Assembly (NCBI GenBank): GCA_013400975.1
Contig: WBMZ01010829.1
Location: 1-64,000, forward strand
DNA: 64,000 bases
Origin: Atrichornis clamosus
Lineage: Eukaryota > Chordata > Aves > Passeriformes > Menuridae
Direction of reading: 5' to 3'
Below, one piece after another: positions 38,020-51,300 of this stretch. The notes beneath the pieces are model-generated. The model made no database searches. It worked only from the letters and a program-made list of their open reading frames with translations, and was not told the origin of the DNA. The translations under genes were made by a program, and so were the position numbers. Every line of letters starts with the position of its first letter. Within the stretch, counting starts at the first letter, position 1.

Positions 38020-41000
38020 AATACAAGAGAACACAGAGTGCTAGAGGCTGAAATCTTTCAAAAGAAAGTGTACTCCAGTAAAAATGTTCAGACATGGGAA
38101 AATGAATAACATGAGATTTTAATAGTTAAGAGACTGGAACGGAACATCATGAACAGTGTTTGTGGAGTAACTCATTAACTTTTTCTGCCTGTTTTGAAAG
38201 GTTATATAGATTGCACTACTGGCCTTTCACATCTGGTGTTTAAGGTTTAGAACTCCCCTGTTCAGCTTTCATGACTCTAAAATCTTGATTACAACAGTTA
38301 TGCTACAATAGAGAGGGGAATAAAAAATGCCTGCTTCAAACCAGCTGTAGAGGTTTATAAGCAATAGAGAAAGTAACAAACGGAGACATGGGGGAGGATT
38401 ATAGAGGATTAAAGGGAAGGAACTGAAATGTGAAATTCAGCCTTTGCCTTGATTTTCGACATATAATTTTTAAAGGTGAGCAACATTTGTTTTCTATTGG
38501 TCTTTTCTCAGTTTCATTTAGTTCCACTATGTCTGAATCAGAATTGAAAATAGTAAATGACTATTGGCAGGACCAAAAGGCTGCTTTATCACTAGCACTG
38601 TCATCTGCTCTGCTGCCACATACTGACCATGAAACACTTAAAGACATTCAGAAAGCTTGAGGAGGAACATAAAATTTCTCAACCTGGGGTCTTCAAACAT
38701 CAGAAAACAGCCTAGGCTCCAGAAAGGGACAGAATATTTACTTCCTTTTCTGGTACATAAGGCTTTTATTAACATCCCAAATGAAATCTGCACTCTTTGC
38801 AATAACATCACTGTATTGACTCAGGTTCATTGGAAATGTACTACACTACATGATCTTTTTCTGCAGTACTGGTGCTTTCCACATCTTCCCCAGTCTCTAT
38901 TTGAAAAATTGATTTCTATATTGACTGCTCAGCAGTGCAGGTACTGATTTTCAAGTCCTTGAAATTTTAAAAACAGTACTTCTGGTGTTCCTTTCTAAAT
39001 TCATTCTGATTCTTTGCTTAAAAAAAGGAGGGAAGACTCAAGTCCTGTACCAGATGGCTGAATTTTTCTCATTTGTTTCATAGCTGCAACAAATGCCCAC
39101 ACTGGACTATAGTGAACTGTTGTGAGAAAGACATTTTATTACTACACTCATTGATATTAAATCTATAGGTAGGGCTAGCATTTACTTCTATTTAATTTCA
39201 AAACTATCAATTTTTGAGGTGTGTTTTGGATTCTGGGAAGGGCCCTGGAGTGCTCACAACCACTCTCAGGCTGGAATGAACCTCCACTCTTACAAGTGTA
39301 CCGACTGCTCCATCGGAGTCATTAAGAAGCATATTACTCTGAATGGGCTTTGGGACAGATTCCAGCAGAACCTGACTGTGGTGTCCCAGCCCATTACACA
39401 CCCTTCCCGTGGCAATGCATAGCCTTGGGTTTCTTATGTCATCTTCTGACACACACTCATAGATACAACAAGGCAACACATTCTGTTATGGATCTTCCAC
39501 CAATATATCATTGGATTTCAAGTTTTAGCTCCATATACACTAAAAAAACTGAGAGAGTGGGTGCCTGGCTTTCTTTATAAGTGAAATATAAATGAAGTAG
39601 TGAAATGTAAGTGCAATGTTTTTTAAGTAAAGAAAGAATCACGTGTGAACTCACCGCATCATTTTAAAGACAAAATCAAGCGGATTTCCAGTTGTGAGAA
39701 TGTGACTTTTGGTACTACATGAAGAAGGAGCTTAATGAAAAGGTTTACTCATAGTGTAATATTTTCTGATCCACTTTCGTCTCATTTCCATGAGCACATT
39801 TCTTGTCAAGGAAAGCTTCATTTGCACAGGGTTGTTCTCACTGTATGCAAATATTTTTTTTGCAACACTATTTATCTCTACTGAATGATCTCTGTGATCT
39901 TTCTGACACATTTGGAAGCAACTGACAAAGTATTTTTACTATCCAAATGTCTGTATTCAAAACACAATTCATTTCTGCAGCAGTTCCTGCAACTTTCCTA
40001 CTCTGTGCTTTTATTCTCTTAGACTTTATGCGTTAATTGGTCTCATATGAGCTCAGTGTTTTCATTGAAGACCTCCAAGAAAAGAGTGAAGTATTAGAGG
40101 CAGAAATACTCATGAATCAGTAGGATGACTTCTAATAGCCAGAGAGACAATGTCATGTTTTTATAGTGGAATGTGCTTTCTTATAAGCTGGTAAAGGTCG
40201 TGGTCATGTACTATCATTTAATATCTCATAATAGTGTTTTGTACATAGCAATATTACTTCTAGTTACCTTGCCAAACTGTGGTGCTGATAGTTGCATTGC
40301 ACTAACTTATATTATTTTTATACATTGATAAGATTTTATTTTTCAATTTCAAAACCAGATATTATGTCATGCTTCTGTATGTTTGTCTTTGATAAACTGG
40401 ATAATGTGAATCTTCAACAAGTTGTTAAATTGCAGTTTTAGTATTCAGACAGGTAGACTGACTGGCTCCATGTCACAAGGTGCCACATTTCACAAATTAT
40501 CCTTCCTATTGGACCCAACAGTTTGGATTTGACTAAGCAATTAAGCAATAAATCACATTTAATTTCAAAGGGTTAGCTAAACAAGCAATTTGTGTTTCAT
40601 ATGATAACCATTTTGTCCTTCCTTGGTTGACATTTATGTGGTTGACATATTTTGTCAATGGTAATTTTATGTTTATTTCCACTTCATTGATGAAAATATT
40701 GAATGCCATATAAAATATCTTTTATATGTATCCACACTAGGAGCATTCCAGGTGATGATTAATCCTCAAGGATGAATGTTTTTTTTTATATGTTAGGTAT
40801 TTCTTAAATTCTTTAATATACACTGTTTTAATATTATAGAGCCCAAATACCTTCACTGGAATGTCAAGGCAGCTAACTATATTGTCAATTATAATAATGC
40901 TTGTAGTAGCAAACAATTGGAACGTTCTTATTGACTTCGGAGGCTGTGTCATAGAAAGGGGAAAAAGAAAATAGAAAAATTACAATTTTGCCTATAAAAA

Positions 41001-41865
41001 TAAACTTTTATTGATTTTTTTTCCCCAAAAATATTATATGGGAAGAGGTAAGTGTAAGATTCAATTGAGAAAAAATTTGTGGGTTTTCAACTCTGTCAGT
41101 CCCAAATTCTAAAGCTATTTGCAGCTCCATTGCTTCCCTTTAGATTAACCATAACCATGTCCTTCCACATAAAAAATAACCCTTTTTTAAAGGTTATAGC
41201 CCCTAACTTAATCCTTTCATAATGCCCTTTTAACAAGAATTTTGAAGCATAGGATAACTGTTAGATAATAAGATTAGAACTGAATCCATTAGGTTGTGTA
41301 ATGTCTAGACCGAACCAGAGAGACACTGTTCAAAGGGACCTGACTCTGTTTGCCACACAAGATATTTTATGATATTTTAGATATCCTAGATATCCTCTCT
41401 GGTTTCCAGTTGTCACTTCAAAATAATTTGTATATTCTGGAGATGCTTTGTCACATTTACTAGCCCTGAATCTTATAAACTGTACATTAGCTCAGGAGTC
41501 ATTAGATACCTATGTCTGGACAATTCAATTGAATTCCAATGTTATTACAAAGGCAAAGATATATTGGAATTATAATTAGAATGTTAAACTATAAAAATGT
41601 TTATTCTCTCATCCAGAACTTGGATTTGAAACTAATATAGACGTGTATATTTTAACATGTGTCTATAGTCTGCATTGTCGTGAGAAATATTTATTTTAAA
41701 GTTTACATAACCAAATGTCACTTTAGCATTTTATGTGCCCCATTTTGTGTCCAAACCCAAGTGAGTATGACTGCATATGAGCCCTTCAATATTGCATGTG
41801 ATCTGCTTTGGAAGCCTTGGTTCAGTTCTGGTTTTAGTCAACACTGTAGTCAGCATGCAAAGTCT
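38020..41865. other. Gene-free region
   Basis: Two successive plus-strand frames (38430-38660, 76 codons; 38657-38947, 96 codons) follow one another in different frames. The first has a plausible acceptor (TATTGGTCTTTTCTCAG near 38510) ahead of an acidic peptide beginning MSESELKIVNDYW. I recognise no family and do not call a gene. The rest is unique AT-rich sequence. Confidence 0.5.
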
Positions 41866-41894
41866 AAAATAATAAAATAAAATAATAAAATAAA
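41866..41894 (+). repeat. (AATAA)n simple repeat
   Basis: About six imperfect AATAA/AAATA units in 29 bases, ending 22 bases before the candidate exon at 41917. Confidence 0.75.
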
Positions 41895-41916
41895 GCTATG
41901 TTTTCTAATCACACAG

Positions 41917-42011
41917 GTGATTGGGACCTAGTAGGTGAAATCCCCAGGGATCAGCTTCCCAAAAGGCATAGACATAGAGTAAAGGATCCCAGGCTCCAAA
42001 CCACCAAGCAG
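41917..42011 (+). other. Candidate internal coding exon
   Basis: Ninety-five bases are bounded by an acceptor with a branch-like TCTAAT and a pyrimidine stretch (TATGTTTTCTAATCACACAG, AG at 41915-41916) and by a perfect donor (CAAGCAG|GTAAGTCTG, GT at 42012-42013). Two frames are stopped, one at its first codon (TGA) and one at its fifth (TAG). The third is open over the whole exon: two leading bases, then 31 codons. The peptide runs DWDLVGEIPRDQ, then a basic KRHRHRVKD stretch. Size and phase are normal for a vertebrate internal exon. I recognise no family, and no partner exon could be placed. It is the best-bounded exon-like segment in the window, yet it may still be a pseudo-exon. Confidence 0.35.
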
Positions 42012-42342
42012 GTAAGTCTGCATTCCTTACTGCGGAGAATATGACTAAACTGCATCAGAATAAGGGATACACTTCTGGTTTCACATGCTTCCTAAGCATT
42101 TTCTGATTCCCGGGTAAACATGAGTTGGGCCAGGTCAAGTCCTGCTGTGCACATTGACCCAAAGTATTCAATAAGCTTCATTTCATTTCTAGTTGGTTAG
42201 AGAAGGGAAGAGGTTCCAAAAGAGAACACGTAACTCAATTAGAAGGTATTTGTGTACCAGTCTCAATGGGATTTGGATCAGGCACCAAATTTCATGCACT
42301 GATTTTCTTAAGAAAATTATGTTATATGACTACTCAGAAAGC
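42012..42342. other. Gene-free spacer
   Basis: Unique sequence between the candidate exon and an old CR1 end. Nothing is recognised. Confidence 0.5.
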
Positions 42343-42460
42343 ATAGTATCATAGAACAATTCATTTTGGAAGAGCCCTCTGTATGTCACATTATCCTATC
42401 CCCCTCTCAAAGCTGCACTAATTAGATCAGGGACTCTTCTCCTCTAGGGCTCTGTGAGGG
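42343..42460 (-). mobile_element. Old CR1 LINE 3' end
   Basis: The reversed CR1 end is read on plus: ATAGTATCATAGAACAATTC (terminal repeat plus start), TTTTGGAAGAGCCCTCTG, CCCCCTCTCAAAGCTG and AATTAGATCAGGGACTC, in family order. Strongly diverged and short, like the copy at 27.66 kb. Confidence 0.7.
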
Positions 42461-43338
42461 ATTTTTCAGTGGCTTTCAGAACACCAGAATGGCTCCATTC
42501 ACTCCTAAAAGAAGCTTCCACCCACAGGAAAGAAAAATAAAAATAACCATCCCTGAAATTTTACCTTCTTAAAAATTACCAAGACTAATTCATTAGTGGA
42601 TTACACTAATCATTATACCAGGGAATTATATCCATGAAGTCTCTAACCTTATTGCATATTACCACATCTGCTGCCCTTTAGATGATACACTTGAATTAAT
42701 CTCTCAATAACAGGTTCACATCTCCTTAATTGAAACTAATGACTAAATAAAAAAGATAAAAAATCTTTATATTCTTTAATTAAAAAAAAAAAATTCACCA
42801 AGTGTCTAAAGAGACATATAACTATCCTTTGAAGAACTCCAAGATATCACATGTGAAGGGGAGGGACAAAAACTACTTTTTATTTGAAGGGAAAGTGCAA
42901 AATTTGGGAATGGCATTAGGCCAGGTTCTGCCACACCTACACGTGCTGAAGAACATTTTCAAAATACCTCTGCTGAAAGAGAATAAAGCCATTGCTTAAA
43001 GGAGATCAAGACCTTATAAATTAGAGAATTATACAAGATACAAACTGAAAGCATCTTTTCTAATTTGAAGCAGGAAGAGTGCCCACAGCAGCAAACACTT
43101 AAGTTACATCCATTGATTCCTTGACCATTAGCTTCCTTCACCACTGAAAAACAATTTTTCTGCAGCAGTTTAGAAATCTGTGCTTTCCAATAGGTCAGCA
43201 ATGCCCTTAATTTTAATCTGATACATATCAGTAGTCAATCCAGATGGCAGCTTCCAAACTGTTGGTTATTCAAGCTTTTCTATTTAAAACACAATTCAAT
43301 TTATTTAATTAAAATATCACTACTTGTTATCATTATTG

Positions 43339-43383
43339 TATGGTACAATTTTATTGATACAATTATTGTATCATTATACCATA
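43339..43383. repeat. Nested inverted repeats
   Basis: The inner perfect palindrome TGATACAATTATTGTATCA (43355-43373; 9-base arms, one-base centre) lies inside an outer pair, TATGGTA (43339-43345) and TACCATA (43377-43383). The sequence could fold as a cruciform or RNA hairpin. In AT-rich DNA such structures are common and often decay products of AT expansions. Confidence 0.6.
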
Positions 43384-43552
43384 ACATTTGTCTCCCTATA
43401 GATTTTTCTTGATCAAGGACCCTCAAATACATCTATCTCTCCATAATTTCCCCCTAAAGAAAACAAACATGAAAAACTACTTAAAAATCAGTAATAGCGA
43501 CTAGCATATGGCAAATGAATGTTTATGTTCCCTCTTGGAATTCTGCAGAATG

Positions 43553-43569
43553 ATACATATGATATGTAT
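43553..43569. repeat. Perfect 17-base palindrome
   Basis: ATACATAT-G-ATATGTAT, with 8-base arms. It lies about 190 bases from the nested palindromes at 43.34-43.38 kb. No known binding site is claimed. Confidence 0.6.
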
Positions 43570-45007
43570 GATGTTCATAAATGAGATTAGCTGACATCTA
43601 CTGACAGGGTAATGACACTCTTATGGAGTGCCCAGGGGTTTCCTTGAAAGTATTGGTACGCTAATAAAAACACGAAGTTTTAATAACAAAGACATTAAAA
43701 AGCTCCCACTGCATCGCCTCTCCTTTGGACAGATTGCCTGGGATGTGAAGTGGACTACAGTGATGCAAATCATTATGTTTATCTTCTGGGGAAATCTGGA
43801 AGACGATTAATAAAACTTCAATAGTGGAAGAGCCAGACAAAATCCATGATTCATGCACAAATGAGAAGTCACTAAAACATCCTTAACTCACACTTGCAGT
43901 GTTTTCTAACTTCTTGCAGGTCTTTTATTTCCTGGGCGTTTTAATGAATATGTTTATAAACACTGCAGACGAGAACTCTAGCTGAAGGTAGTGGCAGTGT
44001 ATGTACACATTCTGAGGAACTGATCCCAGAGCCTTTGTCTCAGGTTTGGCTTGATTTTTCTCCATGGGTGTTTAAAAAAAATAGCTGCTGAGTCAGACAC
44101 ACTAGTACTAAAACATGGCTAAGTCAGTAAAGTTACAACAATAATAAAAGTGGTCTGTTTTATATGAATAAAGTCTTAAAGATTATCCAAGATACTATTA
44201 GATTTACACATGGTGTATATTTTCATGACCTGCTTTTCTCCTGAGTCCTCAACAATTGTTCCCTCCTGTTCACAATCCAGAGATCTGAAGGAAAACAAAC
44301 TATGGAAATGATTGAAATGTGTTCTGCCAGGAAAACTTTTCAAAAACAAAGAATTTTTTAATGGCATATCTAGTGCCTAGTTCAGATGTAATTGACATCA
44401 AGCTATAAAGTATAAAGTAATTCAAGGCTCAATTGTACATTTATTTACATGAGCCTTCTTTTCAGCATGTGAAAACTCTTTGCAGTGCAGATTGTAGATT
44501 TAGCAAAATAAAACTCCTCTCTGTAGAGGTGAGAGCTGAGAAAATGTGCTATGTCTGACCTTGGTGCAGCTTTCAGTCTACTAAGTGACATCAGAATTTC
44601 TGGGGTCAATACAAACTATTCATATGAATGAGAACCTGAGGAGAGGTTCAGGCTTAAACGGGTACAGACGCAGAGACAAAATTCCACCTGATAAATTCAG
44701 ACTTCCCTCAGCTCTCACGTGAGAACAGTTTGACTGTCATCTTTCAACAAAGCACATGGTGGATAAACTCACAGTAATGCTACAAGCACAAGCAGTTACA
44801 GCAGAGTTCTGCAATTTCATACTTCACCCTCCCCTCCTACAACTTGTCTCTGTGCCTATGCTCAGAGGCATCTGTGGAATTTGGGTTATCTCCACACTGA
44901 ACTGAAATAAGACTTTTCAGATTCCTAATTATTAAAGATGTATATGTCAGACACCTGGACACCTTTGCAGATACAAAGTTCCTAACACATGGATAGCTGC
45001 ATTTATA

Positions 45008-45023
45008 TGTGTGTATGTGTGTG
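45008..45023 (+). repeat. TG microsatellite
   Basis: Sixteen bases of TG repeats with one A interruption. Confidence 0.7.
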
Positions 45024-48000
45024 ATTTTATGGAGGGTGTATGTCTCCTCAGACTTGCTTACAGTTTAGGAGCTTATCTGGGAATTGAATTGAGAGATTCA
45101 AGGTCTGGTGAACTAATCTCTGTTCCTAACTAATCAGTGTGTGACTTCTGAAGTAGCTGCTGGTAGAACCAGGAGATTTGGCCTTAAAGGTATCTTGAGA
45201 ATATGACTGGTCCTAAGACTAGAAGGTATGAACAATTGCAGGCAAACAAGCTACATAGCAAGGAATGTAAAAACACTTCCAAGGGTAAGTAAAGACAGGA
45301 GACAAAACATGCAACGTATTGCTTGTTTTATCAACTGGCTACCCGGCTTCTCTACTATCTAAATGATATTGATGGAGGTATTTGCTACTCCAGTATTGCA
45401 AATAGTTTTGCGTCTAGTCTGTTCTGTCAGGCATTAAATAACATTCCCATTCTCATTTTCAAGAACTATGTCTAATCTTTGTTTACACTAATGCTTCCTT
45501 TGTTGACTTTTAACAATTATGTGCCATTGACAGTTGTTTATTGTTGTTTAATTAGGAGGTGGATTATTCCCATGTTTTAATGATTACTGCTCAACAACTT
45601 GACAGAAATGTTATTCCCAAAACCACCAAGCACAAATTGGATTTGATTTATTTTACTTAATCTTGTTATGATTGTATTATAAGCTCTCCAAATTATAATT
45701 TTTTATTAATTACAGTATCTCACAGTTTCAGCTCAGCAATGTGTACCAAAGGAAGCAAATATAAAGTGTCCACACTGCTGAATTCTGTTTTTTAAGAAAA
45801 ACAAACCAAAACATACAATAAACTCATCAGCACTGACTCCAGAGCTGATTTTCAGTAAGTAGATATGAAGTATCCTTTTGCTGTACGTAAGAATGTATAA
45901 TCATCCAAGGGACTGGAAGTGGCCATCATCTGTTAAGTACATTCTCAGTATCAGATATAAAACTTGAAACAAGAAATTATTGATAATGGACAACTTATAA
46001 GTGCTGATTTTTATGTAGAGAAGAGCATGGCATCCACCCTCATTAGCCAATGCAAACACTTATTTTTTGCCATTAAATATTGATGATCACTAAAATAATA
46101 ATGAGGAAGAACTGCATAAGCTAAAATTTGCATGAGCTATAGCAGTAGTCATTTTCAAGTGCAGTATTTCACATAACAAAAAGTTTAGACAGATTAAAAT
46201 ACATATTGCATATAGATCAAGTGACAATGGGCTGCATGTAAATTAGTTATTTCCTGTGCATTACTGATAATACGTATTTTTAATATAATCTTTTTATGGA
46301 AAGGATGTTTACATCATGGCTATCCTTTAAACTGTAAAGCTGGTCAAAATAAAGAAAAGTTAAAAGAAAAAATTGAAAAAACATATTAACATATAGAGTT
46401 GAGGAAAAATACCAACCACAGTGAAAGTTCCAGTTTTTCAAAATTTTTTTCAAAATTTCAGGTTTTGTTTGTTCTGGTTTGGAATTCATTGCCAATTTAC
46501 CTGGAAGACTTAGGGTATTAAAAGCCTGAGTAGCCTATGCTGAAAATATTGCCAGTATCGGGCAGAGAAAGCCCAGAGCCCGGTGCCTGTCTGGCTGGGC
46601 TGAGCCAGAAGAGAACAGAGCAGGCTGCGGCAGAACCTTGCCCATCCTTTGTTAGAAGGCTTTTTGAATGCAGCATATTTTCCTTGAATGTTTTACTTTG
46701 TTGACTCAGCCTTTCCTGACAGACTGACGCTGAAACTGGAAATTTATAGCCCCATCCATGTATCATCACTTGATTGCATCTAAAGCATTTGAGGAATCTG
46801 CCTCGCTCCCCTGTGGTGTTCCCGAAGGTCGTGCACGACAGCTTCTCTCACTCTTAGCTTCTTCCTAGAGTTAAAAACTAGCTGTAGGGAAAAAATACAA
46901 TTTCTAAAATATGAAAAAGGCTTTTAGAGGTGTTCACATCTGAGGGGTGACACTGTGCAATACTACTTCAAGCTAACATAACACAGTGTGCACCAAACCA
47001 TGATTTAAGATAAATGAACAAGACAAGTGAAATTTTCACCTTTCCTTTTGAAAATTGTGTGCCTTTCTAAAAACAAAATATTTTATATTGTAGTTGTTCT
47101 AAGTTTTCTTCTTACTATGAAATCCAAAGATGATATTTTCAAAAGCACTTCTGCAGGACCCTGAGGACCTTCTCAAGGTTTGCGGTCCTAATTTACTTAG
47201 GCCATCTGGAAATTCCATCTCAGGGAGATCAAAACTCCTAAAAATTACTACATGGTATTTAAGTTTTCTTTCAGTGGTTCTCCATCCATGCCCCCGAAGT
47301 TTTATCCATATTATATATTAGTAAATAAAAATTTATTATAGACATTTTATTAGCCTTATTTGCCTGGAATTTCTTTCACATTTCTGGCCTAAAATTTAAT
47401 CACACTCCTTAAATCTAACTTTAAAATCTTCCACATGTTTCCTTCTGCTGCTTCCCTTTGTAAAAAGGATACAGTTCTTTGTATGAATGATGGTTCAATA
47501 AGTCTTCAAAGAGATTGTGAGATATTAAGAAGCTGGGAATATTGTTAGTGAACAACAGCAGTGACAGAGAAATGTTCCTGATTTTTCATCTTTCATTTTT
47601 CATTTCTACTGCCTTTGACTTTAATCACAAAACTCACATTCACTTTGGTAGCAACTGGACTAGACTATTGATATGGAAATATTTCTTCCAGAAATACGAA
47701 GTCAGCACAACAAAGTTTAATCCTGCATGTGCTAGAAACTGGATGAAGACATTTTTTTGAGAGAAGAATGATATAATTTTGAGACAATTCCTTTTCAGTA
47801 AAGTAGCAAGGAGAAGTCATAGAAATGAATGGCTCTTCTATTTACACATATTTTAAAAAATGAAGGAAAAATGTAGTGTTTAATATTGTTCCATAACAAG
47901 AATTGGAAAACAGAAGATAAAATGAATTACCAAGGATATGATTTAGATTTTGAAAGATATATCTAGATTCCTAAGTCTTCCTCTCAAAGGCTTTCAAATT

Positions 48001-51000
48001 ACTTATAAAAACGTGTAAATGAACAGTAAATCAGTAAAAACCATTATATTCTTTTTCAAAATTACCAATTTTGTCATCACAATTAATTTCATCCTCCCCT
48101 TCTTCAAAATTACATATTCCTCTATCACCTCATCTCCAAATATAAACAGTAATGTTTTAGATGATCAAATTTATTGAAATAATATCTGATAATATTACAC
48201 ATATTCTGTATGTGCACATGCTCTGTATGTCTGTATGATATATATCTCTATGAATCTACCTACATATGATGTCAATGATAACGGAAAAGGGCTCATTAAT
48301 CACATCAGCTGCCTCATAACATTAATCCATACTCCAATTCTTTATATTACATCTGTCTACTCAACACTTTTACAGTCACCAAATGTACTAAAAAATCCAT
48401 ATTCTTTATTCCTAAATTAAAATAATGGTGAATATGAATTAAAAGATATGGACATGTTGGTGTTATCAATTCCATAACCAGATGTTATTGTGTCAGGAAA
48501 ATGTATTATATATTTCATTTCCTAGGACATTGAATCCAATTGAGTTTCTTGTTATAAGGTGAATAAGACAGGCCTCACAATTCAGAAAATTAGGAACCTT
48601 TTGTTTCCATGCCAGGGCCTGATTAAGCTAATTTATTCTTGTCCAAACACTTACTTTAAATATGCCTTCTTTCAACTTTTTGTTTATAACTTCAGGGTAT
48701 TTATGAAGATCAAATTGTTTAAACTCTTCTTTTTCTTGAACTGAAAGAACCCATGCTCTTTTAATTTTCCTCTGTGAAACAGGTCTTCCCCTTTGTTCAT
48801 TTGGTAGTGCCCTGCTGAAGCATCTTCCTGTATCAATGTTCCCTTGAACAGTTAGCCAGAGTTGGTGTGGTGCTGCATAAAAGATCTTCGCAGTGGCTTT
48901 GTTACATTTTCCTCTATTTCTTTGGCAGTTCCTTGCCTGATAGATACTATGGACACAACTGTTTGTGAGTGATCACATCTCATTAATGGTTTACAGATAC
49001 CTCTGGATCACATATCATCACCAGTGGATAAGCTGGCCATTTCTAATAACATTTTATCCTACGTAATATTTCCTTTTTTTTCTGGCTGTTTTTCTTGCAT
49101 AGTTAAATAGATCTAATAATTATTACTCTAAAGGAACAGATACGGTTCCATTCTAAAAATTTGATAAAATCATTAAGAATATTTTCAGTCAGACTTGTGG
49201 TTTCCTATATCATTCAATTTCTTCTTGCATTCAGACATGGACCTTACCATTTCCCTTGATCTGCATGTGTACAATCAGCTGAATACATTTATAATGCCAA
49301 TTAATTCACTCTCTGATTATCAGCATATATGTGTTAGATCACTCCTGGAGTTTCTCTTGGTTCAATATAATTTTTTTTTTCTTAAGGTGCAAGGCAGATG
49401 AATTTCTGTATAGAGGTCAGAGGATGAGTGTTATTATAGACAGCGGGGGCCATGCAAGGCTTAGGTTCCTCAAAAAGATGTTGTCTTGCAGTCATTTATT
49501 TTCAATCTTCACATATCCCTTTCCTAGATGTTCTATATAATCTCATAGCAATGCCCAGTGCATCTATCACACCCTCTCAACAGCATGTTGTAAAAGTTCT
49601 GTCATGGAACAGCATTGACACTATTTATGTTCTTTGATCAAAAAAACATATGTTTTAGTATTGTCAGATGTGCCCCAGCAGCAGTTTGGGTGAAGAGTAT
49701 AAAATGTGAGTACACACAGTCTGCTCTGGATTAAGTAGCTCTGAACTATGTAAACACAAGCAACTCTTCTGCACGTAGTCTGAGGGACAAGGATCATCCT
49801 AGGATTACATCTTTATCAGCATAGCTTTTACATTTTGGCATTGTCCTGATAGCAGCAATTTCTGTCTTGATTTGCACATCTCTATCAGACATCTAACCTT
49901 CTGACCCATGATCCACATCCTTGTCTAAGATTAAAATTATTCATATGATTCTGTGCCCTTTTAAAGTTAACATTAGCTTTTGTCTTACTCTTACGGCATT
50001 GCCAATTCCATGGTGGCCTTCCTTTGAATACTCTGGGTAAAGAGCCCTTTATCATTCATGCTAATTTCTTTACAAGGTCTAATAGAGTTATAAGTCATTA
50101 TGACTTTATCCTAATTTTTCAAGACCTTTAATATGTAACTACCTATTCTGGTTTCCCACTGTATTTTCCAGCAGCCTTTTTCAGGTTTTTATTTTCCTAC
50201 TGTCTCTATTCTTTATTTCATATCTTTCACTTATCCTTATTTTTCTAGTTTCTTCCCTTACTATTGAAAACTTTGTTTACAGACTTATTTTGTGTTTAGT
50301 ATTTCAAACATTTAAATTCAGACAATCCATGCTTTTTCAGCACTAGGTATTTTATTTTTCTAAGTGACTTTGTTGCATATGACCCTGCTGCCTACTAGAA
50401 TTATACATAAAACAGCACTACCCTTTGCAATTTCTAAAAGGCTCTTGGAGAAATCTGTCAACTATCGTGGCAAGAAATGTGTTGGATCTACTTTTAACAG
50501 TGTAATTTGTTCTTTAGTCTATACTGTGAAGTCAATTATGTTAATAGGTAATTATTTTAAGTACTTAAAGTTGCTTGTGATAGAGCTATCATGCTACAAA
50601 TATGTCTTTATACATACAAGAGTAACAAGGAGCATTAAGGAGTCTACAGCAGAATTCAACCTCTTTTCCATCCTTGAATAAGTATTGACTTAAACTGATT
50701 TATTTCACCTATTTCATAGGTTTTTTTGCAGTTAGCTGAATAATTAAAGTGTCACAGAAACTTTTCTTGTTTTGTTGTTGTGGTTTTCTTCTTATTTTTC
50801 TTTAGAGTGTCTTAAGTCTCTTCCGCATCTTAGATTAGCAAACTCATGTACTCTTCCTATTTTATCACACTTATATCTCTTACTAGTCATCTATTACTAG
50901 TCATGAAAGGTTCTCCATTTTGTTCATTTGTTATAAAACACATAATAAAAAATATCTTAATTATCACGTAGCTCTCATTCATCAAAAATATATGACTTAT

Positions 51001-51300
51001 GAAGAAATTTGGTGTCTTTAGAGGAAGAAAAAAAAAAGAGGTAGAGGAGTCATCTTCCACTTTATAAGCACTTTCATTTCAGGTGTGTAGGTGAAATATA
51101 TGTTCTGCTAGTCATTTCATATTTCTTCAGTCTTGCAATTCATGTCGTAAATTAGACAAATTTTGGGTTTTTCCAAACCATCCCTTGTTATTACTTGTGT
51201 ATCCTCCCTATTGATCCACATAGTTCCGATTATGAGTTTTCAGAATCTCTTGGCATGTTACATAATAAGTTAATTAGGTGTTGAAAAGAAGGGTAGATAT
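48001..51300. other. Gene-free T-rich region
   Basis: The plus strand is strikingly T-rich over A, especially 49.6-50.8 kb; for example 50161-50220 holds 32 T and 9 A. No gene or repeat family is recognised. The skew could reflect long-term transcription-associated mutation or a decayed A-rich element on the minus strand. A 10-base word (TACTAGTCAT) is repeated at 50881-50904. Confidence 0.5.

Larger units (their letters stand above)
42461..48000. other. Gene-free region with small palindromes and simple repeats
   Basis: No gene is seen. It contains an A run at 42782-42793, nested palindromes at 43.34-43.57 kb (listed separately), a TG microsatellite (45008-45023) and a GC-richer patch at 46.53-46.66 kb. 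Open frames stay below about 85 codons. Confidence 0.6.
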
